A stretch of DNA of 64,000 nt from Bacillus sp. cl95 (GTDB lineage: Bacteria > Bacillota > Bacilli > Bacillales > Cytobacillaceae). The stretch spans positions 1-64,000 of the forward strand of contig NZ_FOYF01000008.1 in assembly GCF_900115925.1 (NCBI RefSeq). Direction: 5' to 3'. Numbering within the stretch: the stretch's first letter is position 1; each line of letters opens with the position of its first letter. The position numbers were made by a program, and so were the translations under genes. The notes below the pieces were generated by a model that was not told the DNA's origin, ran no database searches, and worked only from the letters and a program-made list of their open reading frames with translations. Shown piece by piece: positions 51,974 to 63,103 of the stretch.

Positions 51974-52920
51974 TGGAAAAGATCAACTGGGGGAAATCAG
52001 TTAAAAGTGGATTTAGAAATGGTCTGAAAACGACTTGGTCGCTCGGGAAAATCATTTTTCCGGTGACACTCATCGTGGCACTTTTGAAGTACACTCCTGT
52101 GTTACCATGGTTGATGGATTTCATTTCGCCTGCCATGAATGTAATCGGTTTGCGTGGTGACGCGGCAATCCCTTTGGTCATAGGTAATTTTCTTAATTTG
52201 TATGCGGCCATCGGTGCGATATTATCGCTTGATTTTTCGGTTAAAGAAGTTTTTATCATTGCCATCATGCTTTCCTTTTCTCATAACGTGCTGATTGAAA
52301 CAAGTGTCGCATTAAAGGTGGGCGTTAAACTTTGGGTTGTCCTTGCCGTCAGATTTGGACTTGCTATCTTTTCGGCAGCTGTCATTCACTTAGTATGGAA
52401 GGGCGGAAGTGAAAAGGCGGTTTATGGACTCATTTCAGCAGATGATAAAGAGCTCGGCGGTGTTGGTCCCATTTTACTCGATGCCTTTGAGAAAGCTGGC
52501 TTGGGCATTTTGCAGTTGGCGATTATCGTCATTCCGCTCATGATCGTGATTCAGATTCTGAAAGACCTGCAATGGCTCGCTGTCTTCTCAAGATGGATGG
52601 CTCCTGTGACAAGGTCGTTGGGCATGAAAGAAAATACCTCGACGACTCTCGCTGCCGGTCTGCTGTTTGGTCTTGCGTATGGAGCGGGAGTTATGATTCA
52701 AGCGGTGAAAGAGGACGGAGTCAGCAAGAAAGATGTGACACTCGCTTTTATCTTCTTGGTAGCCTGCCACGCTGCGGTTGAAGATACGTTGATTTTCATC
52801 CCGCTGGGCATTCCAGTCTGGCCGTTATTTCTGATCAGGCTTGTCACAGCCATCGTGCTGACGTTAGTCGTAGCGACCATCTGGAATCGTCAGGTTGTCC
52901 CGCTGAATAAAAGTGCTTAA
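51973..52920 (+). CDS. yvoD: YvoD-like nucleoside-recognition (Gate) membrane protein
   Basis: 315 residues with about eight membrane segments and two Gate-type repeats (LWDFISPAMNVIGLRGDAAIPL-like stretch near residue 45-65; VFSRWMAPVTRSLGMKENTS near 205). Function unknown, perhaps transport. Translationally coupled to lgt. The position is the same in B. subtilis. Confidence 0.88.
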   Translation: MEKINWGKSVKSGFRNGLKTTWSLGKIIFPVTLIVALLKYTPVLPWLMDFISPAMNVIGLRGDAAIPLVIGNFLNLYAAIGAILSLDFSVKEVFIIAIMLSFSHNVLIETSVALKVGVKLWVVLAVRFGLAIFSAAVIHLVWKGGSEKAVYGLISADDKELGGVGPILLDAFEKAGLGILQLAIIVIPLMIVIQILKDLQWLAVFSRWMAPVTRSLGMKENTSTTLAAGLLFGLAYGAGVMIQAVKEDGVSKKDVTLAFIFLVACHAAVEDTLIFIPLGIPVWPLFLIRLVTAIVLTLVVATIWNRQVVPLNKSA

Positions 52921-52958
52921 TTTAATGGCAAAATGAAAGCATAGTTAACCGTTTAGCT

Positions 52959-52987
52959 CAAGCGCAAATGACTGCGCTTGTGCTTTT
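52959..52987 (+). terminator. Hairpin between yvoD and ppaX
   Basis: CAAGCGCA pairs with TGCGCTTG, 6-nt loop, followed by TGCTTTTC. May be a partial terminator inside the operon. Confidence 0.5.
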
Positions 52988-53009
52988 CTGATAAGAGAGG
53001 ATGTCATCT

Positions 53010-53672
53010 ATGAATAATAACATAACAACAGTTCTGTTCGACCTTGATGGAACTTTAATTGATACAAATGAATTAATTATCCGCTCGTTTTTACATACGC
53101 TTGAGCATTATCGTCCTGGGGAATACCAGCGTCAAGATGTGCTGCCATTCCTCGGTCCTACCTTAACGGAGACATTTTCTGCGATTGACCCGAACATGGT
53201 TCAAGACATGATTACGACATACAGGGCTTACAATCTAGAAAATCACGATATGCTTGTAACCGAATTTAATGGTGTTTACGAGACAGTGCGTACGTTAAAA
53301 GAGAACGGCTTTAAGTTAGCGATTGTTACAACGAAAATTTTGCCAGTCGCTTTGAAGGGATTAAAATTGACGAAACTCGATGAATTCTTCGATGTCGTTG
53401 TTGCTCTTGACCATGTGGAAAAGCCGAAACCGGATCCCGAGCCGATACTTGCGGCATTGAAGTTGCTTGGTTCGAATCCGGAAGAAGCGATTATGGTTGG
53501 CGACAATCATCATGATATCCTCGGCGGCAAGAATGCCGGTACGAAGACAGCAGGTGTATCGTGGAGCATAAAAGGTCGCCAGCATATCGCCAGCTACGAG
53601 CCGGATTATATCCTGGAGAATATGGCTGATTTACTTGATATTGTTGGAGTGGGGTTTGATGAGAAAAACTAG
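53010..53672 (+). CDS. ppaX: Pyrophosphatase PpaX (HAD family)
   Basis: 220 residues. It hydrolyses the pyrophosphate made when HprK dephosphorylates Ser-P-HPr, which explains its place in the hprK operon. HAD motifs: [34 protein letters not shown] and [15 protein letters not shown] 53010 has GAGAGGATG upstream. The 3' end overlaps yvoF by 14 nt. Confidence 0.93.
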   Translation: MNNNITTVLFDLDGTLIDTNELIIRSFLHTLEHYRPGEYQRQDVLPFLGPTLTETFSAIDPNMVQDMITTYRAYNLENHDMLVTEFNGVYETVRTLKENGFKLAIVTTKILPVALKGLKLTKLDEFFDVVVALDHVEKPKPDPEPILAALKLLGSNPEEAIMVGDNHHDILGGKNAGTKTAGVSWSIKGRQHIASYEPDYILENMADLLDIVGVGFDEKN

Positions 53673-54189
53673 CCGGTTTCCGGTTGAGGGTGCCAACTCG
53701 CTTTGGCACGTCTATAAGACGGTTCCTTTTTGGAAGGTCGTTAAAAATTTCGTCGTCATTCAAATGGCACGCTACACGCCATTTTTAGGGATGAAAAATT
53801 GGCTTTATCGCAATTTTTTAAGAATGAAGGTAGGGGAGCAAACATCGTTTGCGCTCATGGTCATGCTTGATGTCATGTTCCCTGAAAAAATAAGCGTTGG
53901 CCGCAATACGGTCATCGGATATAACACGACGATTCTCGCGCATGAGTATCTCATCCGTGAATACAGGCTCGGAGATGTTAAAATCGGGAGCGAAGTCATG
54001 ATCGGAGCGAACACAACGATCCTGCCAGGAATAACGATTGGAGACGGCGCAATCGTTTCAGCAGGTACACTGGTTCATAAGGATGTGCCCGCGGGTTCTT
54101 TTGTTGGAGGCAATCCAATGAGGGTCATTTATACAAAAGAAGAATTGCAGCAAAGATGGGCAGATGACCCGATATATGGATTAAAGTAG
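53659..54189 (+). CDS. yvoF: YvoF-like hexapeptide-repeat acetyltransferase
   Basis: 176 residues. Left-handed beta-helix acyltransferase (LbH): hexapeptide turns in [38 protein letters not shown] and [20 protein letters not shown]. The acceptor is unknown. ATG 53659 lies inside the ppaX end after GGAGTGGGG. Terminator at 54190. Confidence 0.9.
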   Translation: MRKTSRFPVEGANSLWHVYKTVPFWKVVKNFVVIQMARYTPFLGMKNWLYRNFLRMKVGEQTSFALMVMLDVMFPEKISVGRNTVIGYNTTILAHEYLIREYRLGDVKIGSEVMIGANTTILPGITIGDGAIVSAGTLVHKDVPAGSFVGGNPMRVIYTKEELQQRWADDPIYGLK

Positions 54190-54218
54190 GCCTGGTTCAT
54201 GTAGAACCAGGCTTTTTT
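54190..54218 (+). terminator. Terminator of the hprK operon
   Basis: GCCTGGTTC pairs with GAACCAGGC, 5-nt loop, six T. Confidence 0.95.
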
Positions 54219-54725
54219 GAAAGATAAGAATGTAAAAATAAAAACGTATTTTTGTTTGAAAAGCGCATTCACAAAAGAAAACGGGTAAGTGTACAGTCAC
54301 ACAAATGAACCATACAGTGACACAAATAGAAATTCTCCTATAACCTCCTTTATTTAAGAAGTGCTCAAAATTGTTCTCTATATTGGTTTATTTACATCTG
54401 AGCATTCTACATGAAGACCAAGTTAAGCATTTTTTCACCTAAAATCGTAACTTTCATCTCCCTTGGAAGAATTGATTTAAAATTTTCATATAGAAATTAT
54501 GATTTTCTCCCTAAAAATGAAAATTACCCCTCATTCTGATAGTTGATTCGGAATGAGGGGTATATTGTTTTTATGGGCATTTTTTTGAAGAAAAATTTGT
54601 GCCTGCAAATTTAACTTTTACAAGCTTAACGGTTGACGAAGTTATAGCCGAGGGGTAAACTACTAATAACTTCAACTCTCTACCATATTAGCAAACTAAA
54701 GGATTCTGAATTTAAGGGTGATCAT
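54219..54725. other. Intergenic stretch before the his operon
   Basis: No gene. Contains a two-unit 21-bp repeat (TACAGTCACACAAAT at 54292, TACAGTGACACAAAT at 54313) and a perfect 12-bp hairpin, TACCCCTCATTC (54526-54537) with GAATGAGGGGTA (54551-54562). I see no T-box signature for histidine; the promoter is not obvious. Confidence 0.5.
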
Positions 54726-55913
54726 GTGAGCCGATTATTTATGTTCGAAAAGCCTCTCGGGATGAGAGATACGTTGCCGAAATTATATGAAACAAAACAT
54801 AAGATCCGTACGAAAATGGAAAACGCCATTCGGAAGTGGGGATATCAATATATTGAAACACCGACTCTTGAATATTATGAAACCGTCGGAGCAGCATCTG
54901 CCATTCTAGATCAACAATTGTTTAAATTGCTCGATCAGCAAGGTCACACACTCGTGTTGAGACCTGATATGACAGCGCCGATTGCACGTGTTGCGGCCTC
55001 AAGATTGATGGATCAAGACCTTCCGCTACGCATCGCGTATTCAGCTAATGTCTATCGGGCGCAACAGCGAGAAGGTGGACGTCCTGCAGAGTTTGAACAG
55101 GTTGGTGTTGAATGTATTAGTGACAAAACGGTATCGAGCGATGGTGAGGTCATTTCATTACTCATTGCATCTGTTGAGGAAGCTGGTTTATCGGAATTCA
55201 AGCTTTCGATAGGTCACATGGCGTTCGTTCAGGAATTGTTTTTGCAGATTCTCGGGACAGAAGAGCGTGCGAATACCTTAAGAAAATTTTTATATGAAAA
55301 AAATTACGTTGGATATAGAGAGCATGTAAAGTCGTTGCAGCTCTCATCCATTGATAAGCAAAGACTCCTTGATTTCCTGGATTTAAGAGGGGGAGTCGAG
55401 GTCATCGAAAAAGCGCAAGCGATCATGGAGAACGAAAAGGGCAGGGAAGCCATCGTTCAATTACAAGAGCTATGGGACATTCTCGCTGATTATGAAGAAG
55501 AACAGCGAATCAAGTTTGATTTAACGCTTGTTAGCCATATGAGTTATTATACGGGCATTCTTTTTGAAATGTATGCGGGGCAGGTTGGATTTCCGATTGC
55601 CAATGGTGGCAGATATGACGGGTTACTTGCGAAATTTGGAAAAGACACTAGTGCAACCGGATTTGCTATTCGTTTGGACCGCTTGCTTGAAGCACTAAGC
55701 GATGATGCAACGAACGAACCGGTATACTGCATCCTTTTTAGTGGAGAGCGGCGCAAAGAAGCGTTTCAATACGCGAAAAAGATGAGGGCAGAAGGCAAGA
55801 GTGTCGTTCTGCAAGACATTAATGGCGTGAACAATCTTGATGCATGCACAGACCAATATGATGAGATTACTTTCTTAGTCGGGAAGCAGGAAAGGGGCTT
55901 TGACAATGAATGA
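54726..55913 (+). CDS. hisZ: ATP phosphoribosyltransferase regulatory subunit HisZ
   Basis: 395 residues. A HisRS-like paralogue without tRNA charging, needed to activate the short HisG and to sense histidine. Class II motifs: [56 protein letters not shown] and [13 protein letters not shown]. The start is GTG 54726 after AAGGGTGAT. It overlaps hisG by 8 nt. First gene of an eight-gene histidine operon. Confidence 0.95.
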   Translation: MSRLFMFEKPLGMRDTLPKLYETKHKIRTKMENAIRKWGYQYIETPTLEYYETVGAASAILDQQLFKLLDQQGHTLVLRPDMTAPIARVAASRLMDQDLPLRIAYSANVYRAQQREGGRPAEFEQVGVECISDKTVSSDGEVISLLIASVEEAGLSEFKLSIGHMAFVQELFLQILGTEERANTLRKFLYEKNYVGYREHVKSLQLSSIDKQRLLDFLDLRGGVEVIEKAQAIMENEKGREAIVQLQELWDILADYEEEQRIKFDLTLVSHMSYYTGILFEMYAGQVGFPIANGGRYDGLLAKFGKDTSATGFAIRLDRLLEALSDDATNEPVYCILFSGERRKEAFQYAKKMRAEGKSVVLQDINGVNNLDACTDQYDEITFLVGKQERGFDNE

Positions 55914-56538
55914 CTGGTTAACAATCGCCATGCCAAAAGGGCGCATTTTTGAAGAAGCCGCTGATCTGCTTAGAAAGGCTGGTTATGATTTGCCTCCCGA
56001 ATTCGATGATTCAAGGAAATTGATTATTGATGTGGAAGAAGAAAAATTGCGTTTTATTTTAGCGAAGCCAATGGATGTTCCGACGTATGTGGAGCATGGT
56101 GTCGCTGACCTTGGCATTGCAGGGAAAGACGTCATGCTGGAAGAAGAACGAGACGTTTATGAACTGTTGGATTTGAACATCAGCCGTTGTTATCTTGCTG
56201 TGGCTGGTTTACCGAATACGAAAATGAACGAAGTGGCACCTAAAGTTGCGACGAAATACCCGAATGTGGCGGCTGCTTTTTTTAGAGAACAGGGTGAGCA
56301 GGTAGAGATTATCAAACTAAACGGTTCCATTGAACTTGCGCCACTAATCGGGCTATCCGATCGAATTGTCGATATCGTTTCATCGGGTCGCACGTTACGT
56401 GAAAATGGATTGGTTGAGTATGAACATATTGTAGAAATTACCTCAAGGTTAATCGGGAACCCTGTCAGTTATCGTTTAAAGGACGAACGAATTGAATTAA
56501 TGGTTGATAGATTGAGCAAAGTTGTAGCTGAAGCTTGA
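55906..56538 (+). CDS. hisG: ATP phosphoribosyltransferase catalytic subunit (short form)
   Basis: 210 residues, the short HisZ-dependent form lacking the C-terminal regulatory domain. It joins ATP and PRPP in the first step of histidine synthesis. Motifs: [46 protein letters not shown] and the PRPP loop [15 protein letters not shown] 55906 follows GGAAAGGGG within the hisZ end. Confidence 0.96.
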   Translation: MNDWLTIAMPKGRIFEEAADLLRKAGYDLPPEFDDSRKLIIDVEEEKLRFILAKPMDVPTYVEHGVADLGIAGKDVMLEEERDVYELLDLNISRCYLAVAGLPNTKMNEVAPKVATKYPNVAAAFFREQGEQVEIIKLNGSIELAPLIGLSDRIVDIVSSGRTLRENGLVEYEHIVEITSRLIGNPVSYRLKDERIELMVDRLSKVVAEA

Positions 56539-56551
56539 AAGGATGAATGTT

Positions 56552-57823
56552 GTGAAAATACTGCAAGTGAGTGAGGCTATTTCGATCAAAAGGTCGATTG
56601 AAACAGGGACGTTAGTGCAGCAGAGCGCGGTTAAGAACATTATTGCGGAAGTCCGCCAAAAAGGGGATAGAGCCTTATTTGATTTCACGGAAAAATTTGA
56701 TCGTTGTCAGCTTGAGACTCTGTTGGTAAGCGAAAGTGAAATAGAAGAGGCCTACCAAAGCATCGATGAAAATGCGGTCTCTATTATCCGTGAATCTGCC
56801 CAAAATATCCGTCGTTTCCATGAGAAACAGCTTCGCCCTTCTTGGATGACAACAGAAGAGAACGGCACAATGCTCGGTCAAAAACTGACTCCTCTTGATT
56901 CTGTCGGCGTTTATGTGCCTGGTGGAACGGCAGCTTATCCATCATCGGTACTGATGAATGTCATTCCGGCACAAGTCGCCGGCGTAGAACGGATTGCCAT
57001 GGTATCACCACCTAATCAAACAGGGAAACTGCCGGCAGGTGTGCTGGTAGCTGCGAAAGAGGCAGGTGTGAAAGAAATCTATAAAGTTGGCGGAGCCCAA
57101 GCGGTCGCAGCGTTGGCATATGGTACCGAAACAGTCATGCCGGTCGATAAGATTGTCGGTCCAGGGAATATTTATGTGGCACTCGCGAAGCGTGAAGTAT
57201 TTGGTGATGTCGACATTGATATGATTGCCGGACCTAGTGAGATAGCGGTTTTAGCGGATGATTCTGCATTCGCAGACGAAATAGCGGCAGACCTATTGTC
57301 GCAGGCCGAGCATGATCCAAGAGCATGCAGCGTTCTTGTTACCCCGTCCCAATCCCTTGCCGAGCAAGTTGCGATTGAAGTGGAAAAACAGTTGCAGAGT
57401 TTGCCGCGACAAGAAATCGCAGCTCAATCCATACGCGATTACGGCATCATTTATGTGACTTCAACCATAGAAGAAGCAATCGATACCATCAACAAGCTCG
57501 CACCTGAACATTTGGAGGTCATCACCGAAAACGCGATGGAGCTGCTTGGGAGTATTCGCCATGCAGGAGCGATTTTTATCGGGAGATACAGTTCAGAACC
57601 TGTCGGCGATTATTTCGCTGGACCAAACCATGTACTGCCGACAAATGGGACAGCCCGTTTTTCTAGCCCATTGAATGTAGATGATTTTCAGAAAAAATCA
57701 AGTGTGATTGTATATAGTGAAAAAGCATTTAAAGATAATGCAGAAAAAATTGCTGCTTTTGCTAGACTCGAAGGACTGGAAGCCCATGCAAGAGCGATTG
57801 AGGTTCGATTGAAAGGGAAATAA
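56552..57823 (+). CDS. hisD: Histidinol dehydrogenase
   Basis: 423 residues. It oxidises histidinol to histidine in two NAD-dependent steps using zinc. Motifs: [61 protein letters not shown] and the zinc/catalytic region [11 protein letters not shown] and [16 protein letters not shown] 56552 is favoured: AAAGGA lies 8 nt upstream, while ATG 56543 overlaps that site. Confidence 0.95.
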   Translation: MKILQVSEAISIKRSIETGTLVQQSAVKNIIAEVRQKGDRALFDFTEKFDRCQLETLLVSESEIEEAYQSIDENAVSIIRESAQNIRRFHEKQLRPSWMTTEENGTMLGQKLTPLDSVGVYVPGGTAAYPSSVLMNVIPAQVAGVERIAMVSPPNQTGKLPAGVLVAAKEAGVKEIYKVGGAQAVAALAYGTETVMPVDKIVGPGNIYVALAKREVFGDVDIDMIAGPSEIAVLADDSAFADEIAADLLSQAEHDPRACSVLVTPSQSLAEQVAIEVEKQLQSLPRQEIAAQSIRDYGIIYVTSTIEEAIDTINKLAPEHLEVITENAMELLGSIRHAGAIFIGRYSSEPVGDYFAGPNHVLPTNGTARFSSPLNVDDFQKKSSVIVYSEKAFKDNAEKIAAFARLEGLEAHARAIEVRLKGK

Positions 57824-57835
57824 GGAGGCTAAACG

Positions 57836-58423
57836 ATGGAAAGAACAGCAAGTATTGACCGGAAAACGAATGAGACGAATATAAAATTATCACTTGATAT
57901 AGATGGGGAAGGTCAAGCAAGTCTAGAGACAGGTGTGCCTTTCCTTACGCACATGCTCGATTTGTTTGCGAAGCACGGGCAGTTCAATTTAACAGTGGAT
58001 GCTAAAGGCGACACGGAAGTAGATGATCACCACACGACAGAAGATATTGGGATATGTCTCGGGTACGCCTTGAAGGAAGCTTTGGGTGATAAAAAAGGAA
58101 TCAAGCGCTATGGCAATGCTTTTGTACCGATGGACGAGGCACTTGCCCAAGTAGTCGTCGATTTGAGCAATCGTCCGCACCTTGAAATGCGCGCGCAGTT
58201 TCCAAGCCAAAAAGTCGGAACGTTTGATACGGAGCTTGTACATGAATTCTTATGGAAACTTGCACTAGAAGCCCGCATGAATCTTCATGTTATCGTACAT
58301 TATGGTCAAAATACCCACCATATCATTGAAGCTATTTTTAAAGCGTTGGCTCGTGCACTTGATGAGGCGACGACAATTGATCCGCGAATAAAAGGAATTC
58401 CATCGACGAAGGGAATGCTCTAA
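57836..58423 (+). CDS. hisB: Imidazoleglycerol-phosphate dehydratase
   Basis: 195 residues, monofunctional. Mn-dependent dehydration of IGP. The two His motifs are [14 protein letters not shown] (residue ~63) and [18 protein letters not shown] (~158). Start ATG behind AAGGAGG. hisH begins directly after the stop. Confidence 0.97.
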   Translation: MERTASIDRKTNETNIKLSLDIDGEGQASLETGVPFLTHMLDLFAKHGQFNLTVDAKGDTEVDDHHTTEDIGICLGYALKEALGDKKGIKRYGNAFVPMDEALAQVVVDLSNRPHLEMRAQFPSQKVGTFDTELVHEFLWKLALEARMNLHVIVHYGQNTHHIIEAIFKALARALDEATTIDPRIKGIPSTKGML

Positions 58424-59062
58424 ATGATTGGCATCGTTGATTATGGCATGGGCAACTTGTTCAGTGTCAGTAAGGCGCTGGAACGTCTTGATGCAGAATA
58501 TTTCATCACTAAAAACAAGGACGAACTCATGAACGCAAGTGCCCTTTTGCTTCCTGGTGTTGGTTCCTTCCGTGACGCGATGAAAAGTCTAAACGAGACG
58601 GGACTTGCAAAAGTGATTGTTGAATTTGCTCAAACTGGAAAGCCTTTGCTAGGCATTTGTCTTGGTATGCAGCTCTTGTTCGAGGAAAGCGAAGAAAATG
58701 TTCCAACGAAAGGTCTTGGTTTGCTACCTGGCAAGATTGAACGTTTTAGTGGAGTGGCATCAGACAGTACTACATACAAAGTTCCGCATATGGGTTGGAA
58801 CCGTCTGGAGTTCATTCTGGAATCGCCGATTACTGCGGGACTTGATAACGACTATGTCTATTTTGTTCATTCCTATTTTTTGAATGCCGATCAAAATGAT
58901 ACGGTCATCGCCAAAAGCTCTTATCACGAAAGTGTAGCGGCTATTGTAGGGCGAGGGAATGTGTTTGGAATGCAGTTTCACCCAGAAAAAAGCAGTAAGC
59001 TTGGCATGGAGCTGCTGCGGAATTTTAAAAAGCTCGCGGAAGAAAGGACGGTAACACCATGA
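58424..59062 (+). CDS. hisH: Imidazole glycerol phosphate synthase, glutaminase subunit
   Basis: 212 residues. Class I glutamine amidotransferase that feeds ammonia to HisF. The nucleophile is in [15 protein letters not shown]; the His-Glu pair is in [13 protein letters not shown]. Oxyanion strand GVGSFRDAM. It starts at the base after the hisB stop and overlaps hisA by 4 nt. Confidence 0.97.
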   Translation: MIGIVDYGMGNLFSVSKALERLDAEYFITKNKDELMNASALLLPGVGSFRDAMKSLNETGLAKVIVEFAQTGKPLLGICLGMQLLFEESEENVPTKGLGLLPGKIERFSGVASDSTTYKVPHMGWNRLEFILESPITAGLDNDYVYFVHSYFLNADQNDTVIAKSSYHESVAAIVGRGNVFGMQFHPEKSSKLGMELLRNFKKLAEERTVTP

Positions 59063-59787
59063 GTTTTACAATTTATCCTGCGATAGATATGCGGGGCGGA
59101 AAATGTGTCCGTCTTTTACAAGGTGACTATGACAAAGAAACGGTTTATGCCGATAATCCTTTTGAAATGGCCAAAACTTTCGCTGCTAATGGGGCAGAAT
59201 GGATCCATATGGTGGATCTTGATGGCGCAAAAGACGGCAAGCGAGTTAACGATGCATACGTAATTAAAGCTGCTAAGGAACTTGGCGTAAAAGTGCAAAT
59301 CGGCGGCGGAATCCGTACGGAAGCCGATATCGCTCATTATCTTGAAAATGGCGTAAATAGAGTCATAATCGGCAGCATTGCCGTTTCAAATCCTGAGTTT
59401 GCGATTGAAATGATTCAAAAGTATGGTGAAAGAATCGTTATCGGTATTGATGCCAAAAATGGTTATGTGGCGACGCACGGCTGGCTCGATACTTCAACAG
59501 TGAAGGCAACCGAATTGGGAAAACGATTTGCTGAAGCGGGTGCAGAAACTTTTATTTTTACCGATATTGCGACTGATGGAACACTAGCAGGTCCAAATGT
59601 TGAAGCAATCGTAGAAATGGCCGAGCAGACGGGTAAAAGTGTCATCGCTTCAGGTGGAGTAAGTCAGCTTGCTGATTTGACCACCCTCCTTTCTTATGAG
59701 GATGTAGGGGTAAGTGGTGCCATTATTGGTAAGGCACTTTACGAAAACCGATTCACCCTTGTTGACGCTTTGGAAGAGGTGAAGTAA
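59059..59787 (+). CDS. hisA: ProFAR isomerase HisA
   Basis: 242 residues, (beta/alpha)8 barrel. Catalytic Asp in [14 protein letters not shown] (residue 8) and in [13 protein letters not shown] (~130); phosphate sites [11 protein letters not shown] and [11 protein letters not shown]. Overlaps hisH by 4 nt and hisF by 1 nt. Confidence 0.97.
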   Translation: MSFTIYPAIDMRGGKCVRLLQGDYDKETVYADNPFEMAKTFAANGAEWIHMVDLDGAKDGKRVNDAYVIKAAKELGVKVQIGGGIRTEADIAHYLENGVNRVIIGSIAVSNPEFAIEMIQKYGERIVIGIDAKNGYVATHGWLDTSTVKATELGKRFAEAGAETFIFTDIATDGTLAGPNVEAIVEMAEQTGKSVIASGGVSQLADLTTLLSYEDVGVSGAIIGKALYENRFTLVDALEEVK

Positions 59788-60545
59788 TGCTGACTAAAAG
59801 GATTGTACCTTGTCTGGATGTGAAAGACGGACGTGTGGTAAAAGGTGTTCAGTTTGTTCAATTGCGTGATGCAGGTGATCCCGTTGAATTGGCTCGTTTT
59901 TATGATGAGCAAGGGGCAGATGAGCTTGTTTTTCTCGACATTTCCGCATCGAATGAAGGGCGCAAAACGATGATCGAAGTCGTGAAGGCAGTGGCATCGG
60001 AGCTTGCGATTCCTTTTACTGTAGGTGGTGGGATCAATTCACTTGAAGATATGAAAAGAATTTTACGTTCAGGCGCTGACAAGGTGTCATTAAATACAGC
60101 AGCTGTGAATAATCCGGGACTGATTGCTGAAGGCTCGCAGTATTTCGGGGCACAGTGCATCGTTGTAGCGATTGATGCCAAATACGACGAGGAGATTGGT
60201 TCATGGCGCGTATACACCCACGGAGGCAGAACGGCTACTGACAAGGAAGTCATCGCTTGGGCAAAAGAAGCGGTCGAACTTGGTGCAGGAGAAATCCTGC
60301 TGACAAGTATGGACAGCGATGGTGAGAAAAAAGGTTTTGATTTGAAGTTGACGCGAGTGGTTAGTGAAGCAGTTTCCGTACCGGTTATTGCTTCAGGTGG
60401 TGCCGGCAAAGCTGAACATTTTGCCGAAGCTTTTACAGAAGGAAAGGCAGATGCGGCATTGGCAGCTTCGATTTTTCATTATAAAGAAACGTCTGTAGAC
60501 GAAGTGAAGAGTTATATACGTGCGAAAGGGGTGGCTGTAAGATGA
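59787..60545 (+). CDS. hisF: Imidazole glycerol phosphate synthase, cyclase subunit
   Basis: 252 residues. Cyclase that makes IGP and AICAR with HisH-supplied ammonia. Catalytic Asp in [17 protein letters not shown] (Asp11) and in [13 protein letters not shown] (~130); phosphate site [12 protein letters not shown]. Shares 4 nt with hisI. Confidence 0.97.
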   Translation: MLTKRIVPCLDVKDGRVVKGVQFVQLRDAGDPVELARFYDEQGADELVFLDISASNEGRKTMIEVVKAVASELAIPFTVGGGINSLEDMKRILRSGADKVSLNTAAVNNPGLIAEGSQYFGAQCIVVAIDAKYDEEIGSWRVYTHGGRTATDKEVIAWAKEAVELGAGEILLTSMDSDGEKKGFDLKLTRVVSEAVSVPVIASGGAGKAEHFAEAFTEGKADAALAASIFHYKETSVDEVKSYIRAKGVAVR

Positions 60546-61168
60546 ACGTGAAATTCGATGAAAAAGGCTTGGTTCCTGCGATTGTTCAGGATGCAGCTAC
60601 GAAAGAAGTCCTAACACTCGCTTATATGAATGAGGAATCTCTTAATAAGACATTAGAAACGCGTGAAACGTGGTTTTATAGCCGCTCACGTCAAGAACTT
60701 TGGAATAAAGGTGCAACGAGTGGGAATAAGCAGCGTGTCATCGAAGTGAAGTATGATTGTGACCAAGATGCAGTGCTCGTACTTGTCGAACCTCAAGGTC
60801 CGGCTTGCCATACAGGGGCTGTGAGCTGTTTTACAGATAGTTTGCTACAATCGGAAACTGGTGCTGTTTCAGAATACAGCATCCTCAATTCTTTGGAAAA
60901 AGTCATCGTTGAGCGCGAAAAAGAGGGTCCAGAAGGTGCTTATACGACGTACTTATTTGAAAAAGGCGTCGATAAAATTTTGAAAAAGGTCGGAGAAGAA
61001 GCGGCTGAGGTCATCATCGCTGCGAAAAATCGCGACCGTGAAGAATTAAAATGGGAAAGTGCCGATCTGCTGTACCATTTGATGGTATTGCTAGTTGAAC
61101 AGGGTCTCTCCTTCAACGAAGTCCTTTCAGTCCTGAAGAAGCGCCATGAAAGAACAGATAAAGAATAG
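60542..61168 (+). CDS. hisI: Bifunctional PR-AMP cyclohydrolase / PR-ATP pyrophosphatase
   Basis: 208 residues, HisIE fusion. The N-domain (1-110) carries [20 protein letters not shown] and the metal Cys/His set in [12 protein letters not shown] and CHTGAVSCF. The C-domain (115-205) is the MazG-like pyrophosphatase with [11 protein letters not shown] and [14 protein letters not shown]. It catalyses steps 2 and 3 of histidine synthesis. Last gene; a terminator follows. Confidence 0.96.
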   Translation: MNVKFDEKGLVPAIVQDAATKEVLTLAYMNEESLNKTLETRETWFYSRSRQELWNKGATSGNKQRVIEVKYDCDQDAVLVLVEPQGPACHTGAVSCFTDSLLQSETGAVSEYSILNSLEKVIVEREKEGPEGAYTTYLFEKGVDKILKKVGEEAAEVIIAAKNRDREELKWESADLLYHLMVLLVEQGLSFNEVLSVLKKRHERTDKE

Positions 61169-61173
61169 GGATT

Positions 61174-61208
61174 AACCAGCATTTGGAAACCTCTGATGCT
61201 GGTTTTTT
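61174..61208 (+). terminator. Terminator of the his operon
   Basis: AACCAGCAT pairs with ATGCTGGTT, then TTTT. Confidence 0.9.
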
Positions 61209-61354
61209 GTTGTGGCTACGAGATGGAGAGATGTTTTTTTTATGAAAATAAGAAAAACCATTATACAAGTCCACTTATATTCTGCCTCTTCTCCCCTCTA
61301 TCTTGCATATGATATAATAATCTAATGAGCATTTCACAATTTATGGAGGACTTC

Positions 61355-62860
61355 ATGGGTAAAGACTCAAAAGCAAGAAAACAAACAGGGAAACTGCTTT
61401 CCTTTATTCCAACTGGGGAATATTATTTCACGAAGGGTTTAAAAGCATTCCATCGTCGTGATTTTCATAAAGCAAAAAAATATTTACAACGAGCGATGCA
61501 GCTTGAGCCAGGTGAACCAATGATTATGTGCCAGTTGGCAATTGTTTGGACGGAAATCGGAGAATACGAGAATTCCAACCGCCTCTTGCACACAATCCTT
61601 GAAGAACTTGATGAAGATATGGCTGAATGCCATTATTTTTTAGCGAACAATTATGCCCACATGGGATTCTTTAAAGATGCTTATCATCATGCAAAACTAT
61701 ATATTCAATTAGAACCAGACGGCGACTTCATTGAAGATACCGAAGATTTATTGGAAGTATTGACGCTCGAAGCAGATGAAGTTGAGGATGAGTTGTACGA
61801 ACAGGATGACTTGATGATCAAGCAGGAGCAAGCGCGTGATTTGTTGGAATCAGGATATTTTCCGAAGGCAATCGAGCTTCTGAATACAGTGATCGAGGAA
61901 TATCCAGAATACTGGTCGGCTTATAACAATTTGGCTTTAGCTTACTTCTATCTCGGTGAGACAGAGAAGGCGGCAGATATTCTTGAAGATGTTCTTGTCA
62001 GGAATCCCGGAAATCTTCATGCCCTATGCAACCGGTTAGTGTTTGCCTATTACCTCAAAAGGGCTGAAGAGGTAGAAGACTTAACAAATACTTTGAAAAA
62101 AATCAATCCGCTCATTACAGAACACCAATTCAAGCTTGGGGCTACTTTTGCGTTGGTTGGTGAGTATTCTTATGCGTATATGTGGCTTAAAAAGTTGTAT
62201 AAACGTGGTTATGAAGGTGAAGGTCCGTATTATTACTGGCTTGCATATTCTGCTTTTCATACAGGCAATGAAACGTTTGCGCGTAACATTTGGAAAATCG
62301 TTCTAGAAATCAATCCTGAAAAAGAAGGAATGGAGCCATGGAACGAGGAACGTATGCCGCGTAACGGTTTTGAGGATCACATTGGTTCGATTTTGCAAAG
62401 ATTAGAAAGCGACTATGAAGAAGAACGCCTCTTTGCATTGTTTTTGACATCTGTTTCAAGTAAAAAAGAGGAAATTCTTGCATCTGAACGTTATTTTATG
62501 CACGGGAAAATTTCTGCATCAGAGAAAGAATATATCCGCTACATTAAAACAGGAGTAAGCCGAGACTCATCGTTGAAGGAAGCCCATCAGGTTGCTACTA
62601 TGTTTCATCTTCGTTATCAGCCAATTGGCACGATAGAAGCAGGCTTGTACCTCATGTGGTACTCCGTTTTTGTAGAATTGACAGAAAGCAATCAGCAAGT
62701 CAAAAACGCAAATGCTTGGGCAGCTGCTACAGAATATATTTGGTTGAAGCTTCGTCGAGAAAAGGTTTCCCAAAAAATGATCGCCGACGATTATGGTTTA
62801 TCGGCCGCTACCGTCGGGAAATATGTAAAATTAGTGAACAGCATTTTAGACAAACAATAA
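61355..62860 (+). CDS. yvcD: TPR-repeat protein YvcD
   Basis: 501 residues. Several TPR motifs are visible: about residues 25-130 (EYYFTKGLKAFHRRDFHKAKKYLQRAMQLEPGEPM) and 160-260 (ARDLLESGYFPKAIELLNTVIEEYPEYWSAYNNLALAYFYLGETEKAADIL). The C-terminus carries an HTH-like segment (SQKMIADDYGLSAATVGKYVKLV). Function unknown. ATG 61355 follows GGAGG at 5 nt; the frame from 61325 lacks a ribosome site. The his operon-yvcD-trxB order matches B. subtilis. Confidence 0.87.
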   Translation: MGKDSKARKQTGKLLSFIPTGEYYFTKGLKAFHRRDFHKAKKYLQRAMQLEPGEPMIMCQLAIVWTEIGEYENSNRLLHTILEELDEDMAECHYFLANNYAHMGFFKDAYHHAKLYIQLEPDGDFIEDTEDLLEVLTLEADEVEDELYEQDDLMIKQEQARDLLESGYFPKAIELLNTVIEEYPEYWSAYNNLALAYFYLGETEKAADILEDVLVRNPGNLHALCNRLVFAYYLKRAEEVEDLTNTLKKINPLITEHQFKLGATFALVGEYSYAYMWLKKLYKRGYEGEGPYYYWLAYSAFHTGNETFARNIWKIVLEINPEKEGMEPWNEERMPRNGFEDHIGSILQRLESDYEEERLFALFLTSVSSKKEEILASERYFMHGKISASEKEYIRYIKTGVSRDSSLKEAHQVATMFHLRYQPIGTIEAGLYLMWYSVFVELTESNQQVKNANAWAAATEYIWLKLRREKVSQKMIADDYGLSAATVGKYVKLVNSILDKQ

Positions 62861-62892
62861 AGCACAAAGTTCAAAGATAACGAAATCGCCCT

Positions 62893-62946
62893 AGCGCCTA
62901 GCCAGTTTTCCCTAGAATTGCGGAACATTTTCTAGGCGCTTTTTTT
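62893..62946 (+). terminator. Terminator of yvcD
   Basis: AGCGCCTAG pairs with CTAGGCGCT across a 30-nt loop, then seven T. The words CTAGCGCCTAGCC and, at 62981-62994, CTGTCTAGCTCCAG resemble a repeat common between Bacillus genes. Confidence 0.7.
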
Positions 62947-63103
62947 ATGAAACAAGGAAGTGAATTTAACCAAGACAACTGTCTAGCTCCAGGGCGCATG
63001 CGCTTTTCGAATATGAGCAGATTTTTGGACTTAAGGCCCTTTGTTTTATAGGATAAGAATAGCAAGGGAATACTAAGCAAGAAAGCTTGTTTGGATGTTC
63101 TAG

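Noticed and set aside
54526-54725. T-box riboswitch for the his operon
   Set aside because: No AGGGTGGNACCGCG-type T-box sequence is present.
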